From contig NZ_BNBI01000011.1 of the NCBI RefSeq assembly GCF_014655295.1, forward strand, positions 62,001-126,000: a DNA stretch of 64,000 bases. The letters run 5' to 3'. Shown here in pieces: positions 1 to 8,189 of this stretch. Source of the DNA: Streptomyces fumanus (GTDB lineage Bacteria; Actinomycetota; Actinomycetes; Streptomycetales; Streptomycetaceae). The position numbers and the translations under genes were made by a program. Position 1 is the first letter of the stretch; each line of letters begins with the position of its first letter. The notes beneath the pieces are model-generated. The model was not told where the DNA came from. It ran no database searches and was given only the letters and a program-made list of their open reading frames with translations.

Positions 1-255
1 CTCGAAGCGCCGCACGTTGAGCACGCCGGTGGTGAGGACCTGCCCGGACTGGATGCCGGTGACCCGGGTCATGGGCAGGAAGATCCGCCGCCGGGTGGCG
101 ACTTCGGCGACCAGGCCCAGCAGCCGCGGGGGGCGGCGTCCGACGCGGAGCATGACGACCAGGTCGCGCACCCGTGCCACCTGGTCGCCGTTGGGGTCGA
201 AGACGGCGACACCGGCGAGGTGCGAGACGAAGATCCGGGGGGCGCCCGCTGCCAT
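1..255 (-). CDS. MgtE N-terminal/CBS domain protein (5' end only)
   Basis: These are the first 85 codons of a minus-strand gene whose 3' part lies beyond the left edge. The ATG is at 255. The visible segment (APRIFVSHLAGVAVF, then VRDLVVMLRVGRRPPRLLG and RRRIFLPMTRVTGI) looks like the PRC-barrel-like start that, in streptomycetes, precedes an MgtE_N domain and paired CBS domains. Such proteins are annotated as magnesium-transporter-like but often lack the membrane channel, so a cytosolic sensor or regulator is as likely as a transporter. A corA gene lies nearby (1807-2922), which fits magnesium homeostasis. The identity rests on remembered family sequence because the diagnostic domains are outside the window. 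Confidence 0.75.
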   Translation of the reverse strand, partial: MAAGAPRIFVSHLAGVAVFDPNGDQVARVRDLVVMLRVGRRPPRLLGLVAEVATRRRIFLPMTRVTGIQSGQVLTTGVLNVRRFE

Positions 256-478
256 GGCCGCGGCTCCTTTTCTCTGACCGTTCACGCGTGATGCGTTATG
301 GCTGGTGCGTGTGGTGTCTCTTTACCGAATTGCCCGCTCGGACGGCCTTCAGGCTAGCCCGTCCGGTACGGGTCCGCCCCGGCGGCCGGTGCGGACGGAC
401 CCGCTCCGACCGCTCCGCACGGCCCCGGTACGCTGCCGTACGCCGCATCGGACTCCCGTCAGAAAGGCAGCCCCACCT

Positions 479-1225
479 GTGACTGCGACTTCCCGGCGCC
501 GAACCCCCCGGGCCGCTCTGGCGGGCGTGGCGTGCGTGCTGGCCGTGACGGGAGCGGGCCTGACGGGATGCGGCGGCGGCGAGGACCCGGACGCGGGCAC
601 CAACGGGGTCGGCAAGCTGTCCGCCGAGCGGATCCAGGCGAAGACGCGGGCCGCCGCCGACGCCGCCGACGCGGTCCGGCTGCACGGCACGGTGTCGACC
701 CGCGGCAGCACGTACACGCTCGACATGCGGCTGAAGTCCGACGGCGGCACCGGGTCGGTCACCTCCAAGGGGGCGACGTTCCGGCTGCTGCGGATCGGCG
801 AGCAGCTCTTCCTCAAGGCCGACGCCGGCTTCTGGAGCCATGACGGCGGGGACGCGGACGCCGCCGCGGCGGAGAAGCTGGCCGGCAAGTACGTGAAGGT
901 GCCGCAGGGCGACCCCTCGTACCAGAAGTTCAGCGGGTTCACGGACAAGGACGTCCTCCTCGACGGGCTGCTGACGCTGCACGGCACGGTGGAGACGGAC
1001 GGGCGGCACGAGCAGGCGGGCGTGCGCACCGTCCGGATCAGCGGCGGCCAGGGCTCGGGCGGCTCGCTGGACGTCTCCCTGGAGGGCACGCCGTACCCGC
1101 TGCGCCTGGTTCGCGCGGGCAGCGCGGGCACGCTGCGCTTCTCCGAGTGGAACAAGGACTTCCCCCTGGCGGAACCGCCCCAGGACGAGACCCTGGACTA
1201 CGGCCGGGAGTTGCCGACGTCCTAG
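479..1225 (+). CDS. Putative secreted lipoprotein, LppX/LprG-like
   Basis: A 248-residue predicted lipoprotein. The GTG at 479 is chosen over upstream in-frame codons because it gives a proper signal peptide: basic RRRTPR, a hydrophobic stretch, then lipobox LTGC at about residues 29-32, followed by a Gly-rich tether. AAAGG lies about 11 bases upstream. The mature part has the alternating polar/hydrophobic strands of bacterial LolA/LppX-like lipoproteins, for example MRLKSDGGTGSVTSKGATF and LFLKADAGFW. No catalytic motif is visible. It probably binds a lipid or another hydrophobic ligand at the outer face of the membrane, but that role is inferred from fold resemblance only. It is transcribed divergently from the MgtE-N gene and convergently with the next gene. 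Confidence 0.7.
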   Translation: MTATSRRRTPRAALAGVACVLAVTGAGLTGCGGGEDPDAGTNGVGKLSAERIQAKTRAAADAADAVRLHGTVSTRGSTYTLDMRLKSDGGTGSVTSKGATFRLLRIGEQLFLKADAGFWSHDGGDADAAAAEKLAGKYVKVPQGDPSYQKFSGFTDKDVLLDGLLTLHGTVETDGRHEQAGVRTVRISGGQGSGGSLDVSLEGTPYPLRLVRAGSAGTLRFSEWNKDFPLAEPPQDETLDYGRELPTS

Positions 1226-1246
1226 GCGTCCTGGGCGTCCTAGGCC

Positions 1247-1260
1247 CCCGGCCGGCCGGG
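1247..1260. terminator. Possible shared terminator (perfect palindrome)
   Basis: CCCGGCCGGCCGGG is a perfect 14-base palindrome sitting between the stops of two convergent genes (1225 and 1272). It could fold in RNA from either strand. There is no T-tract, and as a pure GC palindrome it may be coincidental in this base composition. Confidence 0.3.
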
Positions 1261-1271
1261 CAAGGCGTCGG

Positions 1272-1784
1272 CTAGCGGCGTTTGCGGCGTTTGAGGAGCA
1301 GCTTGGGCAGGCCCGCCGGGACCGGGGTGCGGGTGGTCGCCGGGGTGGGCAGCGGGGGCTCGGCCCGCGCGTCGTCGGGCAGCGGCGCGGTGGCGCCGGT
1401 CGGCTCCAGCCGCAGTACCCGGCACTCGCGCGCCCAGCGCTCCACCGCCGCCTCGCCGTCGGGGGCGTTGAGCCGCTTGCCCTTCAGCTCCGCGACCGCC
1501 GCCCGCCACGCCTCGGAGCCGGACGCCAGCTCCACCACCCGCGCCGACCAGGTGACCAGCCGGCCGCCCTTGTCCTTGCTGCGCACGGTGACCTCGGCGG
1601 TGCCGCCGTCGGCCAGCCCCGGCAGCGGCTGTTCGCCGGGGCCGTCGCCGAGCAGGCAGGCCGCGCCCTCGTGCCAGACGTGCCACAGCGCGCGGGCCGG
1701 GACGCCGGGGCCCCTGACCCAGACGAGGCCGGACTTCTTGGTGGCCTCCTCGATCAGGGCCCGCTGGAGCAGCTCGCTTGTCAT
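1272..1784 (-). CDS. Conserved hypothetical protein, 170 aa
   Basis: ATG at 1784, stop TAG at 1272, 170 residues. The protein is soluble, with no signal peptide or membrane segment. The N-terminal two thirds (LVWVRGPGVPARALWHVWHEG, CLLGDGPGEQPLPGLADG, VTVRSKDKGGRLVTWSARV) reads as a small beta-barrel resembling the split-barrel fold of flavin-binding pyridoxamine-oxidase-like proteins. The motifs are too weak to assign a cofactor. The last 40 residues are a Pro/Arg-rich tail ending in KLLLKRRKRR. It lies 22 bases downstream of corA on the same strand and may be cotranscribed with it. I do not recognise a specific function. Confidence 0.7.
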   Translation of the reverse strand: MTSELLQRALIEEATKKSGLVWVRGPGVPARALWHVWHEGAACLLGDGPGEQPLPGLADGGTAEVTVRSKDKGGRLVTWSARVVELASGSEAWRAAVAELKGKRLNAPDGEAAVERWARECRVLRLEPTGATAPLPDDARAEPPLPTPATTRTPVPAGLPKLLLKRRKRR

Positions 1785-1806
1785 GGGCCCAGCCTAACGA
1801 GAGGGT

Positions 1807-2922
1807 TCACAGCCAGCCGTTGCGCTTGAGCGCGCGGTGGATGCCGAGGCAGATGGCGACGGTGACGCCGAGGACCATCGGATAGCCGAACCGCCAGTGC
1901 AGTTCGGGCATGTGATCGAAGTTCATGCCGTACACCCCGCACACCATCGTCGGTACGGCGATGATCGCCGCCCAGGAGGTGATCTTCCGCATGTCCTCGT
2001 TCTGCGCGACGGACGCCTGGGCGAGGTTGGCCTGGAGGATGGAGTTCAGCAGTTCGTCGAAGCCGATGACCTGCTCCTGGACCCGGGCGAGGTGGTCGGC
2101 GACGTCCCGGAAGTACTTCTGGATGTCGGGGTCGATCAGCCGCATCGGCCGCTCGCTGAGCAACTGCATGGGCCGCAGCAGCGGCGACACCGCCCGCTTG
2201 AACTCCAGGACCTCGCGCTTGAGTTGGTAGATCCGCCCGGCGTCGGTGCCGCGCGGGCTGCCCTTGCGGCCGGGCGAGAACACCTCGGTCTCGACCTCGT
2301 CGATGTCGTCCTGCACGGCGTCGGCGACCGCGATGTACCCGTCGACGACGTGGTCGGCGATGGCGTGCAGCACCGCCGAGGGGCCCTTGAGCAGCAGTTC
2401 GGGGTCGTCCTGGAGGCGGTGGCGCAGGGCGCGCAGGGAGCCCTGGCCGCCGTGCCGGACGGTGATGAAGAAGTCCCGGCCGGTGAAGCACATGACCTCG
2501 CCGGTCTCCACCACCTCGCTGTTGGCGGTGAGCCGGTCGTGGTCGAGGTAGTGGATGGTCTTGAAGACGGTGAACAGGGAGTCGTCGTACCGCTCCAGCT
2601 TGGGCCGCTGGTGGGCCTGGACGGCGTCCTCCACGGCCAGCGGGTGGAGCCCGAACTCCCGGGCGATCCCGGCGAATTCGTCCTCGGTCGGCTCGTGCAG
2701 GCCGATCCAGACGAACCCGCCGTCGCGGCGCACCAGGCGCATCGCCTCGTGCGGGCCGAGCGGCGCCTCGGTGGGCAGGCGCCGGCCGTCGCGGTAGACG
2801 GCGCAGTCGACGACGGCGGAGGCCGTCGACGGGTCGCGGGTGGTGTCGTAGGCGCCGGTGTCCTTGCGCAGGGAGACGCGGGACGGGCGGACCGCGGCGC
2901 GCAGGTCACGGATCATCGACAA
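1807..2922 (-). CDS. corA: CorA family magnesium/cobalt transporter
   Basis: A divalent cation channel of the CorA (MIT) family, 371 residues, acting in the plasma membrane as a pentamer. The C-terminus has two transmembrane helices separated by the diagnostic YGMN loop (VCGVYGMNFDHMPE), preceded by the long soluble alpha/beta and stalk-helix region. The start chosen is TTG at 2922, which encodes M-S-M-I-R-D-L. It sits 6 bases after AAGGAG (2929-2934), whereas the ATG two codons later would be 12 bases away. The gene is preceded by a long, hairpin-rich leader containing a 15-codon ORF (see 2923-3345). That suggests control at the RNA level, plausibly by magnesium, but this is inference. Confidence 0.92.
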   Translation of the reverse strand: MSMIRDLRAAVRPSRVSLRKDTGAYDTTRDPSTASAVVDCAVYRDGRRLPTEAPLGPHEAMRLVRRDGGFVWIGLHEPTEDEFAGIAREFGLHPLAVEDAVQAHQRPKLERYDDSLFTVFKTIHYLDHDRLTANSEVVETGEVMCFTGRDFFITVRHGGQGSLRALRHRLQDDPELLLKGPSAVLHAIADHVVDGYIAVADAVQDDIDEVETEVFSPGRKGSPRGTDAGRIYQLKREVLEFKRAVSPLLRPMQLLSERPMRLIDPDIQKYFRDVADHLARVQEQVIGFDELLNSILQANLAQASVAQNEDMRKITSWAAIIAVPTMVCGVYGMNFDHMPELHWRFGYPMVLGVTVAICLGIHRALKRNGWL

Positions 2923-3345
2923 GGCAGGCTCCTTCGCTACGGGCAGCGAACGGCGCCGGCGACGGGTGGAACCACCCGGAATGAGGACGTCCAGACCACG
3001 CTGTTCGGCGCGTCCACAAAGCGGGGAGCACCCCACCGTCGCGGTGGCGGGCTTCGCTGCTGGTTCACTACGAGACGAAGTGCTCTTCCGCGGGACAGCG
3101 CGCGACTGACCTGAGGCCGCTACCGGGGAAAAACCGGGGAGAACCGGGGAACGCGGTGCGGCGCGTCAGCGGCCGGAAGAGCGGGTGGTACTGCACGGTC
3201 GACTTCGGTCCATGCCAGCCCCACCTCCTCCGGCCGGTCCCTCGTGAGGGACGGTTGATTCCCCCTGTTTAGCGGGGTTCCCCGTAGGGGAGTGTTCTTC
3301 ACAGCGTCGAGGCTTGATCGCGACGCTTCTGCGTGCTGCCTCGAA
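2923..3345 (-). promoter_or_regulatory. Structured, gene-free leader region upstream of corA
   Basis: About 420 bases without a full gene. Read on the corA strand it holds three consecutive small hairpins: 3279-3291 (TCCCC, loop GTA, GGGGA), 3261-3277 (a CCCC arm pairing with a GGGG arm) and 3237-3252 (GTCCCT with AGGGAC). A mini-ORF with a very strong ribosome site follows at 3166-3213, then a run of repeated CCCCGGTT-type motifs around 3122-3152. This order of hairpins, coupled peptide and distal gene fits an RNA-level control leader. No riboswitch class could be matched by eye. The remainder, up to 2935, looks featureless. Confidence 0.4.
3166..3213 (-). CDS. Possible 15-aa leader peptide of corA
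   Basis: An ORF reading MDRSRPCSTTRSSGR, with ATG at 3213 and stop TGA at 3166-3168. GGAGGAGG (3224-3231, on the minus strand, followed by TG) gives a near-perfect anti-SD match about 10 bases upstream, stronger than most real genes in the window. It is rich in Arg and Ser. It lies in the corA leader about 245 bases before the corA start. Leader peptides that sense magnesium through translation are known for transporter genes in other bacteria, but no sequence relationship is claimed. Confidence 0.35.
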   Translation of the reverse strand: MDRSRPCSTTRSSGR

Positions 3346-3423
3346 CCACCGGCTCAGAGTACCAGCCGCTCCGTGTGTCAAGGCGCCGCTTTGCCGCTTC
3401 CCGACGAGTTCTATGCTCGCCGC

Positions 3424-4008
3424 ATGGCTGATGTTCTTCCTCTGGTCGAGGCCCGGTTGCGCGGCGCGCTGGGCGAGCCGGACGCGCGCGCGGCGGTCAC
3501 CTTCCTGGGCACGGACCGCATCGAGGTGCTCCGCTTCACCGAGGGGGAACTCGTCCGGTACGCCACCCTCGGCATGTCCGCCCACCCCATGGCCGACCCC
3601 ACCGCGGTGCTCGCCGATCCGGTCCGCGGGCCCCGCGCCGAGCTGGTCCTGACGGTCCGCGCGGGGCGCGCCGACACCGGCAAGGTGCTCCGCCCGCTCG
3701 CCGTGCTCGCCGCCTCCCCGCAGGTCGAGGGCGTGGTCGTGGCGCCCGGTGCCTCGCTGGACGTCGGCGAGCCGCTGTGGCCGGGCGCCCCGTTCACCTC
3801 GGTGCTGGTGGCCGAGCCGGGCGGCCTGGTCGAGGACCTGGAGCTGGACGCGCCCCTGGACCCGGTGCGGTTCCTGCCGCTGCTGCCGATGACGCCCAAC
3901 GAGGCCGCCTGGAAGCGCGTGCACGGCGCGGCGGCCCTCCAGGAGCGTTGGCTGAGCCGCGGCACGGACCTGCGCGACCCCGCCCGGCGGTCGGTACCGC
4001 TGGAGTGA
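3424..4008 (+). CDS. Suppressor-of-fused (SUFU) domain protein
   Basis: ATG at 3424, 194 residues, soluble. The sequence fits the bacterial SUFU-domain family: VEARLRGALGEPDARAAV at the N-terminus, an alpha/beta core with a conserved ATLGMSAHPM-type segment, RAELVLTVRAG, and a C-terminal LPLLPMTPNEAAWKR box. In bacteria such proteins often occur as immunity or stress-related proteins, but this solitary one has no toxin partner next to it. It is convergent with the MFS gene, 39 bases between stops. The biochemical role is unknown. Confidence 0.7.
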   Translation: MADVLPLVEARLRGALGEPDARAAVTFLGTDRIEVLRFTEGELVRYATLGMSAHPMADPTAVLADPVRGPRAELVLTVRAGRADTGKVLRPLAVLAASPQVEGVVVAPGASLDVGEPLWPGAPFTSVLVAEPGGLVEDLELDAPLDPVRFLPLLPMTPNEAAWKRVHGAAALQERWLSRGTDLRDPARRSVPLE

Positions 4009-4047
4009 CGCGGGGCGCCGGATGCCGGGCGGGGCGGGCCGATCGGC

Positions 4048-5271
4048 TCAGTCGGCGAAGGCCGTGACGCCGTCCTCGGTCGCGTGCCGCGGCTCCAGTT
4101 GCTCCGCTTCGTGGGTGAGCGCCCGCCGCCGGACCAGGACCACCAGCGCGCCCAGCACCGCGGTGACCGCCGCGACCACGAACGGGATGTGGATGTCGGT
4201 CCACTCCTCGATCTTCGGCGCGAAGTACGGGGCCGCCGCGGCGGCGAACCAGCGTACGAAGTTGTATCCGGCGCTCGCCACCGGGCGCGGGGCGTCGGAG
4301 ACGCCGAGGGCCAGCTCGGTGTAGACGGTGTTGTTCACGCCGATGAAGGCACCGGACAGGATCGTGCAGACGACGGCCGCGGTGTGGTTGCCGTAGCCGA
4401 GGACGAGCACGTCCGCCGCGAGCAGCACCAGCGAGCCGCCCAGCACCTTCAGCGAGCCGAACCGCGCCTGCATCCTCGGGGCCACGATCACCGAGAACAC
4501 GGCGAGCAGCACACCCCAGGCGAAGAACACGGCACCCGACCGGTACGGGGTCATGTCCAGCACGAACGGCGTGAAGGCCAGCACGGTGAAGAACGTGTAG
4601 TTGTAGAAGAACGCCGAGACCGCGGCCGAGGCCAGCCCGCCGTGGCCGAGCGCCTTGAGCGGGTCGAGCAGCGAGGTCTTCCGGGCGGGCCGGGGCTGCT
4701 CCTTGAGGAACGCCGTGATGCACAGGAAGCCGACGGCCATCAGGAACGCGGTGCCGAAGAAGGGGTAGCGCCAACTGGCGTCGCCGAGCAGCGCGCCCAG
4801 CAGCGGGCCGCAGGCCATGCCGAGGCCGAGGGCGGACTCGTACAGCAGGATCGCGGCGGCGCTGCCGCCCGCCGCCGCGCCGACGATGACGGCGAGCGCG
4901 GTGGAGACGAACAGCGCGTTGCCCAGGCCCCAGCCGGCCCGGTAGCCGACGAGCTGGCCGACCGTGTCGGAGGTGCCCGCCAGGCCCGCGAAGACCACGA
5001 CGAAGGCGAGGCCGAGCAGCAGGGTCTTGCGGCCGCCGATCCGGCTGGAGACGAACCCGGTGACCAGCATCGCGACGGCGGTGATCAGGAAGTAGGAGGT
5101 GAACAGGAGGGAGACCTGGCTGGCGGTGGCGTCCAGGCCCTTGGCGATGGACGGCAGGATCGGGTCGACGAGTCCGATGCCCATGAAGGCGACGACGGAC
5201 GCGCCGGCCGTCGCCCACACCGCCTTGGGCTGCCGCAGGATGCTGCCCGCCCCGGCGTCGAAGGGGTCCAT
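4048..5271 (-). CDS. MFS transporter, DHA1-like exporter
   Basis: A 407-residue major facilitator superfamily permease with about 12 predicted helices. Helix 1 contains VVAFMGIGLVDPILPSIA, and the loop 2-3 motif is FVSSRIGGRKTLLLG, typical of drug/proton antiporters. ATG at 5271 is preceded by TTGGAGCC at suitable spacing; the longer reading frame adds a polar, AT-rich upstream stretch that is clearly promoter. The substrate cannot be read from the sequence. A short dyad (5330-5342) lies 59 bases upstream and could be an operator, yet no regulator gene is adjacent. Confidence 0.85.
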   Translation of the reverse strand: MDPFDAGAGSILRQPKAVWATAGASVVAFMGIGLVDPILPSIAKGLDATASQVSLLFTSYFLITAVAMLVTGFVSSRIGGRKTLLLGLAFVVVFAGLAGTSDTVGQLVGYRAGWGLGNALFVSTALAVIVGAAAGGSAAAILLYESALGLGMACGPLLGALLGDASWRYPFFGTAFLMAVGFLCITAFLKEQPRPARKTSLLDPLKALGHGGLASAAVSAFFYNYTFFTVLAFTPFVLDMTPYRSGAVFFAWGVLLAVFSVIVAPRMQARFGSLKVLGGSLVLLAADVLVLGYGNHTAAVVCTILSGAFIGVNNTVYTELALGVSDAPRPVASAGYNFVRWFAAAAAPYFAPKIEEWTDIHIPFVVAAVTAVLGALVVLVRRRALTHEAEQLEPRHATEDGVTAFAD

Positions 5272-5329
5272 GCTGGCTCCAATCCGGACGATTCCGACAG
5301 GGAGATGGTTGCTGTATACACACGATAAG

Positions 5330-5342
5330 TTAGATCGGCTAA
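5330..5342. promoter_or_regulatory. Small dyad in the MFS promoter
   Basis: TTAGATCGGCTAA is an inverted repeat (TTAG and CTAA around five bases) within an unusually AT-rich patch (5312-5350) upstream of the MFS gene. It is a candidate operator for a TetR or MarR regulator encoded elsewhere. The dyad is short, so confidence is low. Confidence 0.3.
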
Positions 5343-5461
5343 TTAATGCAACACACACCTAGTTCTGGCCGGGCGACGGCCGGCCGGTGGCCGGTCGGGG
5401 CGGCCTCCGGATGGGTGATCGTCCTTGACGTGACGGAGCCGGGGTAGGACCGTGGGGCCCT

Positions 5462-6103
5462 ATGAGGGGCGAACCCAGTTGCCCGAAGTGTGGTGGCCGG
5501 GTCAGGGCTCCCGGTCTCTTCGCCGATTCCTGGCACTGCGACCTGCACGGCGGTGTGCATCCGGTCCAGCCCGTGATACCGCCCAGTGTCGAAGCCCTGG
5601 ACGTCGTGGTGCACCGCACCCAGGTGCCGGTGTGGATGCCGTGGCCGCTGCCGGTCGGCTGGCTCTTCACGGGCGTGGCCTGCGCGGGCGACGACCGCAC
5701 CGGCGGACGCGCGACGGCGGTGGCCTGTTCCGGCCCCGGTCCCGTCGGCGGCGTGGGCGAGCTGATCCTGGTCGCCGAGGAACTCGGCGTCGGCCTCGGC
5801 GCCCGTTACGCCGGCATCGACGCCCCCGACCCCGGCCCCTACATCGACGTCGAGAAGCCGCCCCAGGCCAAGGTCCTCGCCGCCGGCCGTCCCACCCCGC
5901 TCTGGCATGTCTCCGGCGCCCCGCCCGACCGGGCCGTCTTCGCGGGCGAGGCGCTCGGCATGTGGCTGTGGGCCGTCGTCTGGCCCGAGCAGTCGGGGCT
6001 GCTGATGTACGACGAACTGGTGCTGACGGATCTGCGGGACGCCGGGGCCGAGGTGGAACTGGTGCCGTGCGGGGCGCTGTCGCCGAGACTGCTGGAGCCT
6101 TGA
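5462..6103 (+). CDS. DUF6758 family protein
   Basis: A 213-residue conserved streptomycete protein. It opens with a zinc-ribbon-like element, CPKCGG at residues 7-12 with Cys and His further on (WHCDLHG). The middle region (VWMPWPLPVGWLFTGVACAGD) is hydrophobic but does not read as a clean membrane helix. ATG at 5462. It precedes the PHP phosphoesterase and marC on the same strand but is separated from them by a repeat-filled gap. The function is not known, and the zinc-binding reading is inferred from cysteine spacing. Confidence 0.7.
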   Translation: MRGEPSCPKCGGRVRAPGLFADSWHCDLHGGVHPVQPVIPPSVEALDVVVHRTQVPVWMPWPLPVGWLFTGVACAGDDRTGGRATAVACSGPGPVGGVGELILVAEELGVGLGARYAGIDAPDPGPYIDVEKPPQAKVLAAGRPTPLWHVSGAPPDRAVFAGEALGMWLWAVVWPEQSGLLMYDELVLTDLRDAGAEVELVPCGALSPRLLEP

Positions 6104-6111
6104 GTCGCTAC

Positions 6112-6280
6112 GGCACTTCCCGGGGGGCCCTGGGGTCCCTCCGCCGCTTGCCGAGGGTCATAGGGTTCTCCGCCGCTTGCCGAGGGTCCTAGGGTTCTCC
6201 GCCGCTTCCCGAGGGCCCTGGGGTCCCTCCGTGCGGAGGGTCCTAGGGTCTCCGCCACTTCCCGGGTGCCTTGAGGTTCC
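6112..6280. repeat. Degenerate 29-bp intergenic tandem repeat
   Basis: Units begin at about 6112, 6141, 6170 and 6199, with a further drifted copy at 6252. The core is CCGCCGCTTGCCGAGGGTC followed by CTAGGGTTCT. The 6141 and 6170 copies differ by one base. The copy after 6199 is interrupted by an insertion (GTGCGGAGGG). It fills the gap between the DUF6758 and PHP genes, has no spacers and contains stop codons. Confidence 0.8.
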
Positions 6281-6394
6281 TGTGACGCCTCCTGGGCCCC
6301 CCGAGACCCCTGGGTCCCGCTGGACGGTTGGCCGGTGTGGTTGTCCGGTTATCCTTGAGCGTCCCGTTCCTCCCGTCGTCCCCTGGAGTCTGCC

Positions 6395-7252
6395 GTGCGC
6401 ATCGACCTGCACTGCCACTCCACCGCGTCCGACGGGACGGACACCCCGGCCGAGCTGGTGCGCAACGCCGCCGCGGCCGGGCTGGACGTGGTCGCGCTGA
6501 CCGACCACGACACCACCCGGGGGCACGCCGAAGCGATCGCCGCGCTGCCCGAGGGGCTGACGCTGGTCACCGGCGCCGAACTGTCCTGCCGGATCGACGG
6601 CGTCAGCATGCACATGCTGGCCTACCTCTTCGACCCCGAGGAGCCCGCGCTGCTCGCCGAGCGCGAGCTGGTCCGGGACGACCGGGTGCCGCGCGCCCGG
6701 GGCATGGTCGCCAAGCTCAACGAACTGGGCGTGCCGGTCACCTGGGAGCAGGTGGCCCGGATCGCCGGCGACGGATCGGTCGGGCGCCCGCACGTCGCCT
6801 CGGCCCTCGTCGAACTCGGCGTCGTCCCCACCGTGGGCGACGCCTTCACCCAGGAGTGGCTGGCCGACGGCGGCCGGGCCTTCGTGGAGAAGCACGAGAC
6901 CGACCCGTTCGACGCCATCCGGATGATCAAGGGCGCGGGCGGCGTCGCCGTCTTCGCCCACCCGGCCGCCGCCAAGCGCGGGCGTACGGTCCCGGAGTCG
7001 CGGATCGCCGAGATGGCCGCCGCCGGACTGGACGGCATCGAGGTCGACCACATGGACCACGACCCCGACACCCGGGCCCGGCTGCGCGGCCTCGCCAAGG
7101 AACTGGGGCTGCTGGTCACCGGGTCCAGCGACTACCACGGCAGCCGCAAGACCTGCGTCCTGGGCGAGTACACGACCGACCCCGAGGTGTACGGGGAGAT
7201 CACGCGCCGGGCGTTCGGCGCGTTCCCGGTGCCGGGAGCCGGCGGGGCCTGA
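6395..7252 (+). CDS. PHP domain phosphoesterase
   Basis: A 285-residue metal-dependent phosphoesterase of the PHP superfamily, GTG start at 6395. The metal-binding signature is complete: DLHCHSTASDG near the N-terminus, ALTDHDT about 25 residues later, FAHPAAAKRG in the middle, and SSDYHGS near the C-terminus. It resembles the YciV/RNase AM type, which acts on 3',5'-nucleoside bisphosphates and trims RNA 5' ends, although substrate cannot be fixed by eye. marC follows after 53 bases on the same strand and they are probably cotranscribed. Confidence 0.88.
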   Translation: MRIDLHCHSTASDGTDTPAELVRNAAAAGLDVVALTDHDTTRGHAEAIAALPEGLTLVTGAELSCRIDGVSMHMLAYLFDPEEPALLAERELVRDDRVPRARGMVAKLNELGVPVTWEQVARIAGDGSVGRPHVASALVELGVVPTVGDAFTQEWLADGGRAFVEKHETDPFDAIRMIKGAGGVAVFAHPAAAKRGRTVPESRIAEMAAAGLDGIEVDHMDHDPDTRARLRGLAKELGLLVTGSSDYHGSRKTCVLGEYTTDPEVYGEITRRAFGAFPVPGAGGA

Positions 7253-7305
7253 GACCCGCCCCCGCACCCTCACACCCGTACCACCGCAAGGCCAGTAGCT
7301 CACCC

Positions 7306-7911
7306 ATGTTCGACGTCGCCGTCTTCGGCTCCCTCTTCCTGACCCTTTTCGTCATCATGGATCCCCCCGGGATCACCCCGATCTTCCTCGCCCTGACCGC
7401 CGGCCGGCCCGGCGCGGTGCAGAAGCGCATGGCCTTCCAGGCCGTCTGCGTGGCCGGCGGAGTGATCACCGTGTTCGGGCTCCTCGGGCACCAGATCCTG
7501 AACTACCTGCACGTCTCCGTGCCCGCCCTGATGATCGCGGGCGGCCTGCTGCTCCTGCTGATCGCCCTGGACCTGCTCACCGGCAAGACCGACGAGCCCA
7601 AGCAGACCAAGGACGTCAACGTCGCTCTCGTACCGCTGGGCATGCCGCTGCTCGCCGGGCCCGGCGCGATCGTCTCGGTCATCCTCGCCGTGCAGAAGGC
7701 GCACAGCGTCACCACCCAGGTGTCGGTCTGGTCGGCGATCCTCGCCATCCACGTGGTGCTCTGGCTGGTGATGCGGTACTCGCTGCTGATCATCCGCGTC
7801 ATCAAGGACGGCGGTGTGGTGCTGGTGACGCGGCTCGCGGGCATGATGCTCTCCGCGATCGCCGTGCAGCAGATCATCAACGGGATCACCCAGGTGATCC
7901 AGGGCGCCTGA
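7306..7911 (+). CDS. MarC family integral membrane protein
   Basis: 201 residues with six predicted transmembrane helices. Typical MarC/UPF0056 segments are FVIMDPPGITPIFLALT near the N-terminus and VPLGMPLLAGPGAIVSVIL in the middle. ATG at 7306. The E. coli namesake was once linked to multiple antibiotic resistance, but that was withdrawn and the activity remains unknown. A strong hairpin terminator (7922-7951) closes the transcript. Confidence 0.88.
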   Translation: MFDVAVFGSLFLTLFVIMDPPGITPIFLALTAGRPGAVQKRMAFQAVCVAGGVITVFGLLGHQILNYLHVSVPALMIAGGLLLLLIALDLLTGKTDEPKQTKDVNVALVPLGMPLLAGPGAIVSVILAVQKAHSVTTQVSVWSAILAIHVVLWLVMRYSLLIIRVIKDGGVVLVTRLAGMMLSAIAVQQIINGITQVIQGA

Positions 7912-7921
7912 CCTACGGAAA

Positions 7922-7951
7922 ACCCCCGCACGCCGTGCTGCGTGCGGGGGT
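7922..7951. terminator. Bidirectional hairpin terminator
   Basis: ACCCCCGCACGC and GCGTGCGGGGGT form a perfect 12-bp stem around a 6-base loop, between the convergent marC and 50-aa genes. On the minus strand it is followed by TTTTCC, giving a short U-run. Confidence 0.85.
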
Positions 7952-7977
7952 CCCGGTGCGGGTGCGGACGGTCCGCG

Positions 7978-8130
7978 CTACGAGGCCGAGGTCCCGGCCG
8001 GGCGGATCCACAGGCGCTGCCCGATGGCGGCGGCCTGCTGAACGATGCGGTTCACAGAGGCGGCGTCCACGACGGTGGTGTCCACGGGCGTGCCGTCGAC
8101 ATCGTCGAGTCGCATGATTTCAAAGCGCAT
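7978..8130 (-). CDS. Conserved 50-aa hypothetical protein
   Basis: A 50-residue protein beginning MRFEIMRLDDVDG, ATG at 8130. GGGAGAGG is immediately upstream at good spacing, which fixes this start against a much longer frame. The sequence mixes an acidic N-terminus with a helical middle (ASVNRIVQQAAAIGQRLW) and ends IRPAGTSAS. I recall very similar small proteins in other streptomycetes, so it is probably a real gene. No function is known. It is divergent from the NYN gene across an AT-rich region. Confidence 0.65.
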   Translation of the reverse strand: MRFEIMRLDDVDGTPVDTTVVDAASVNRIVQQAAAIGQRLWIRPAGTSAS

Positions 8131-8189
8131 GGCCTCTCCCTTGATCTGGTCATCCTCCTGAGGAGAACTACTGGTGCGCGCCCGGATCA

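Noticed and set aside
3237..3291. ydaO-type (c-di-AMP) riboswitch in the corA leader
   Set aside because: GGGGAAC and GGGAATC fragments resemble parts of the class, but the order and flanking helices could not be made to fit. Kept only as an unclassified structured leader.
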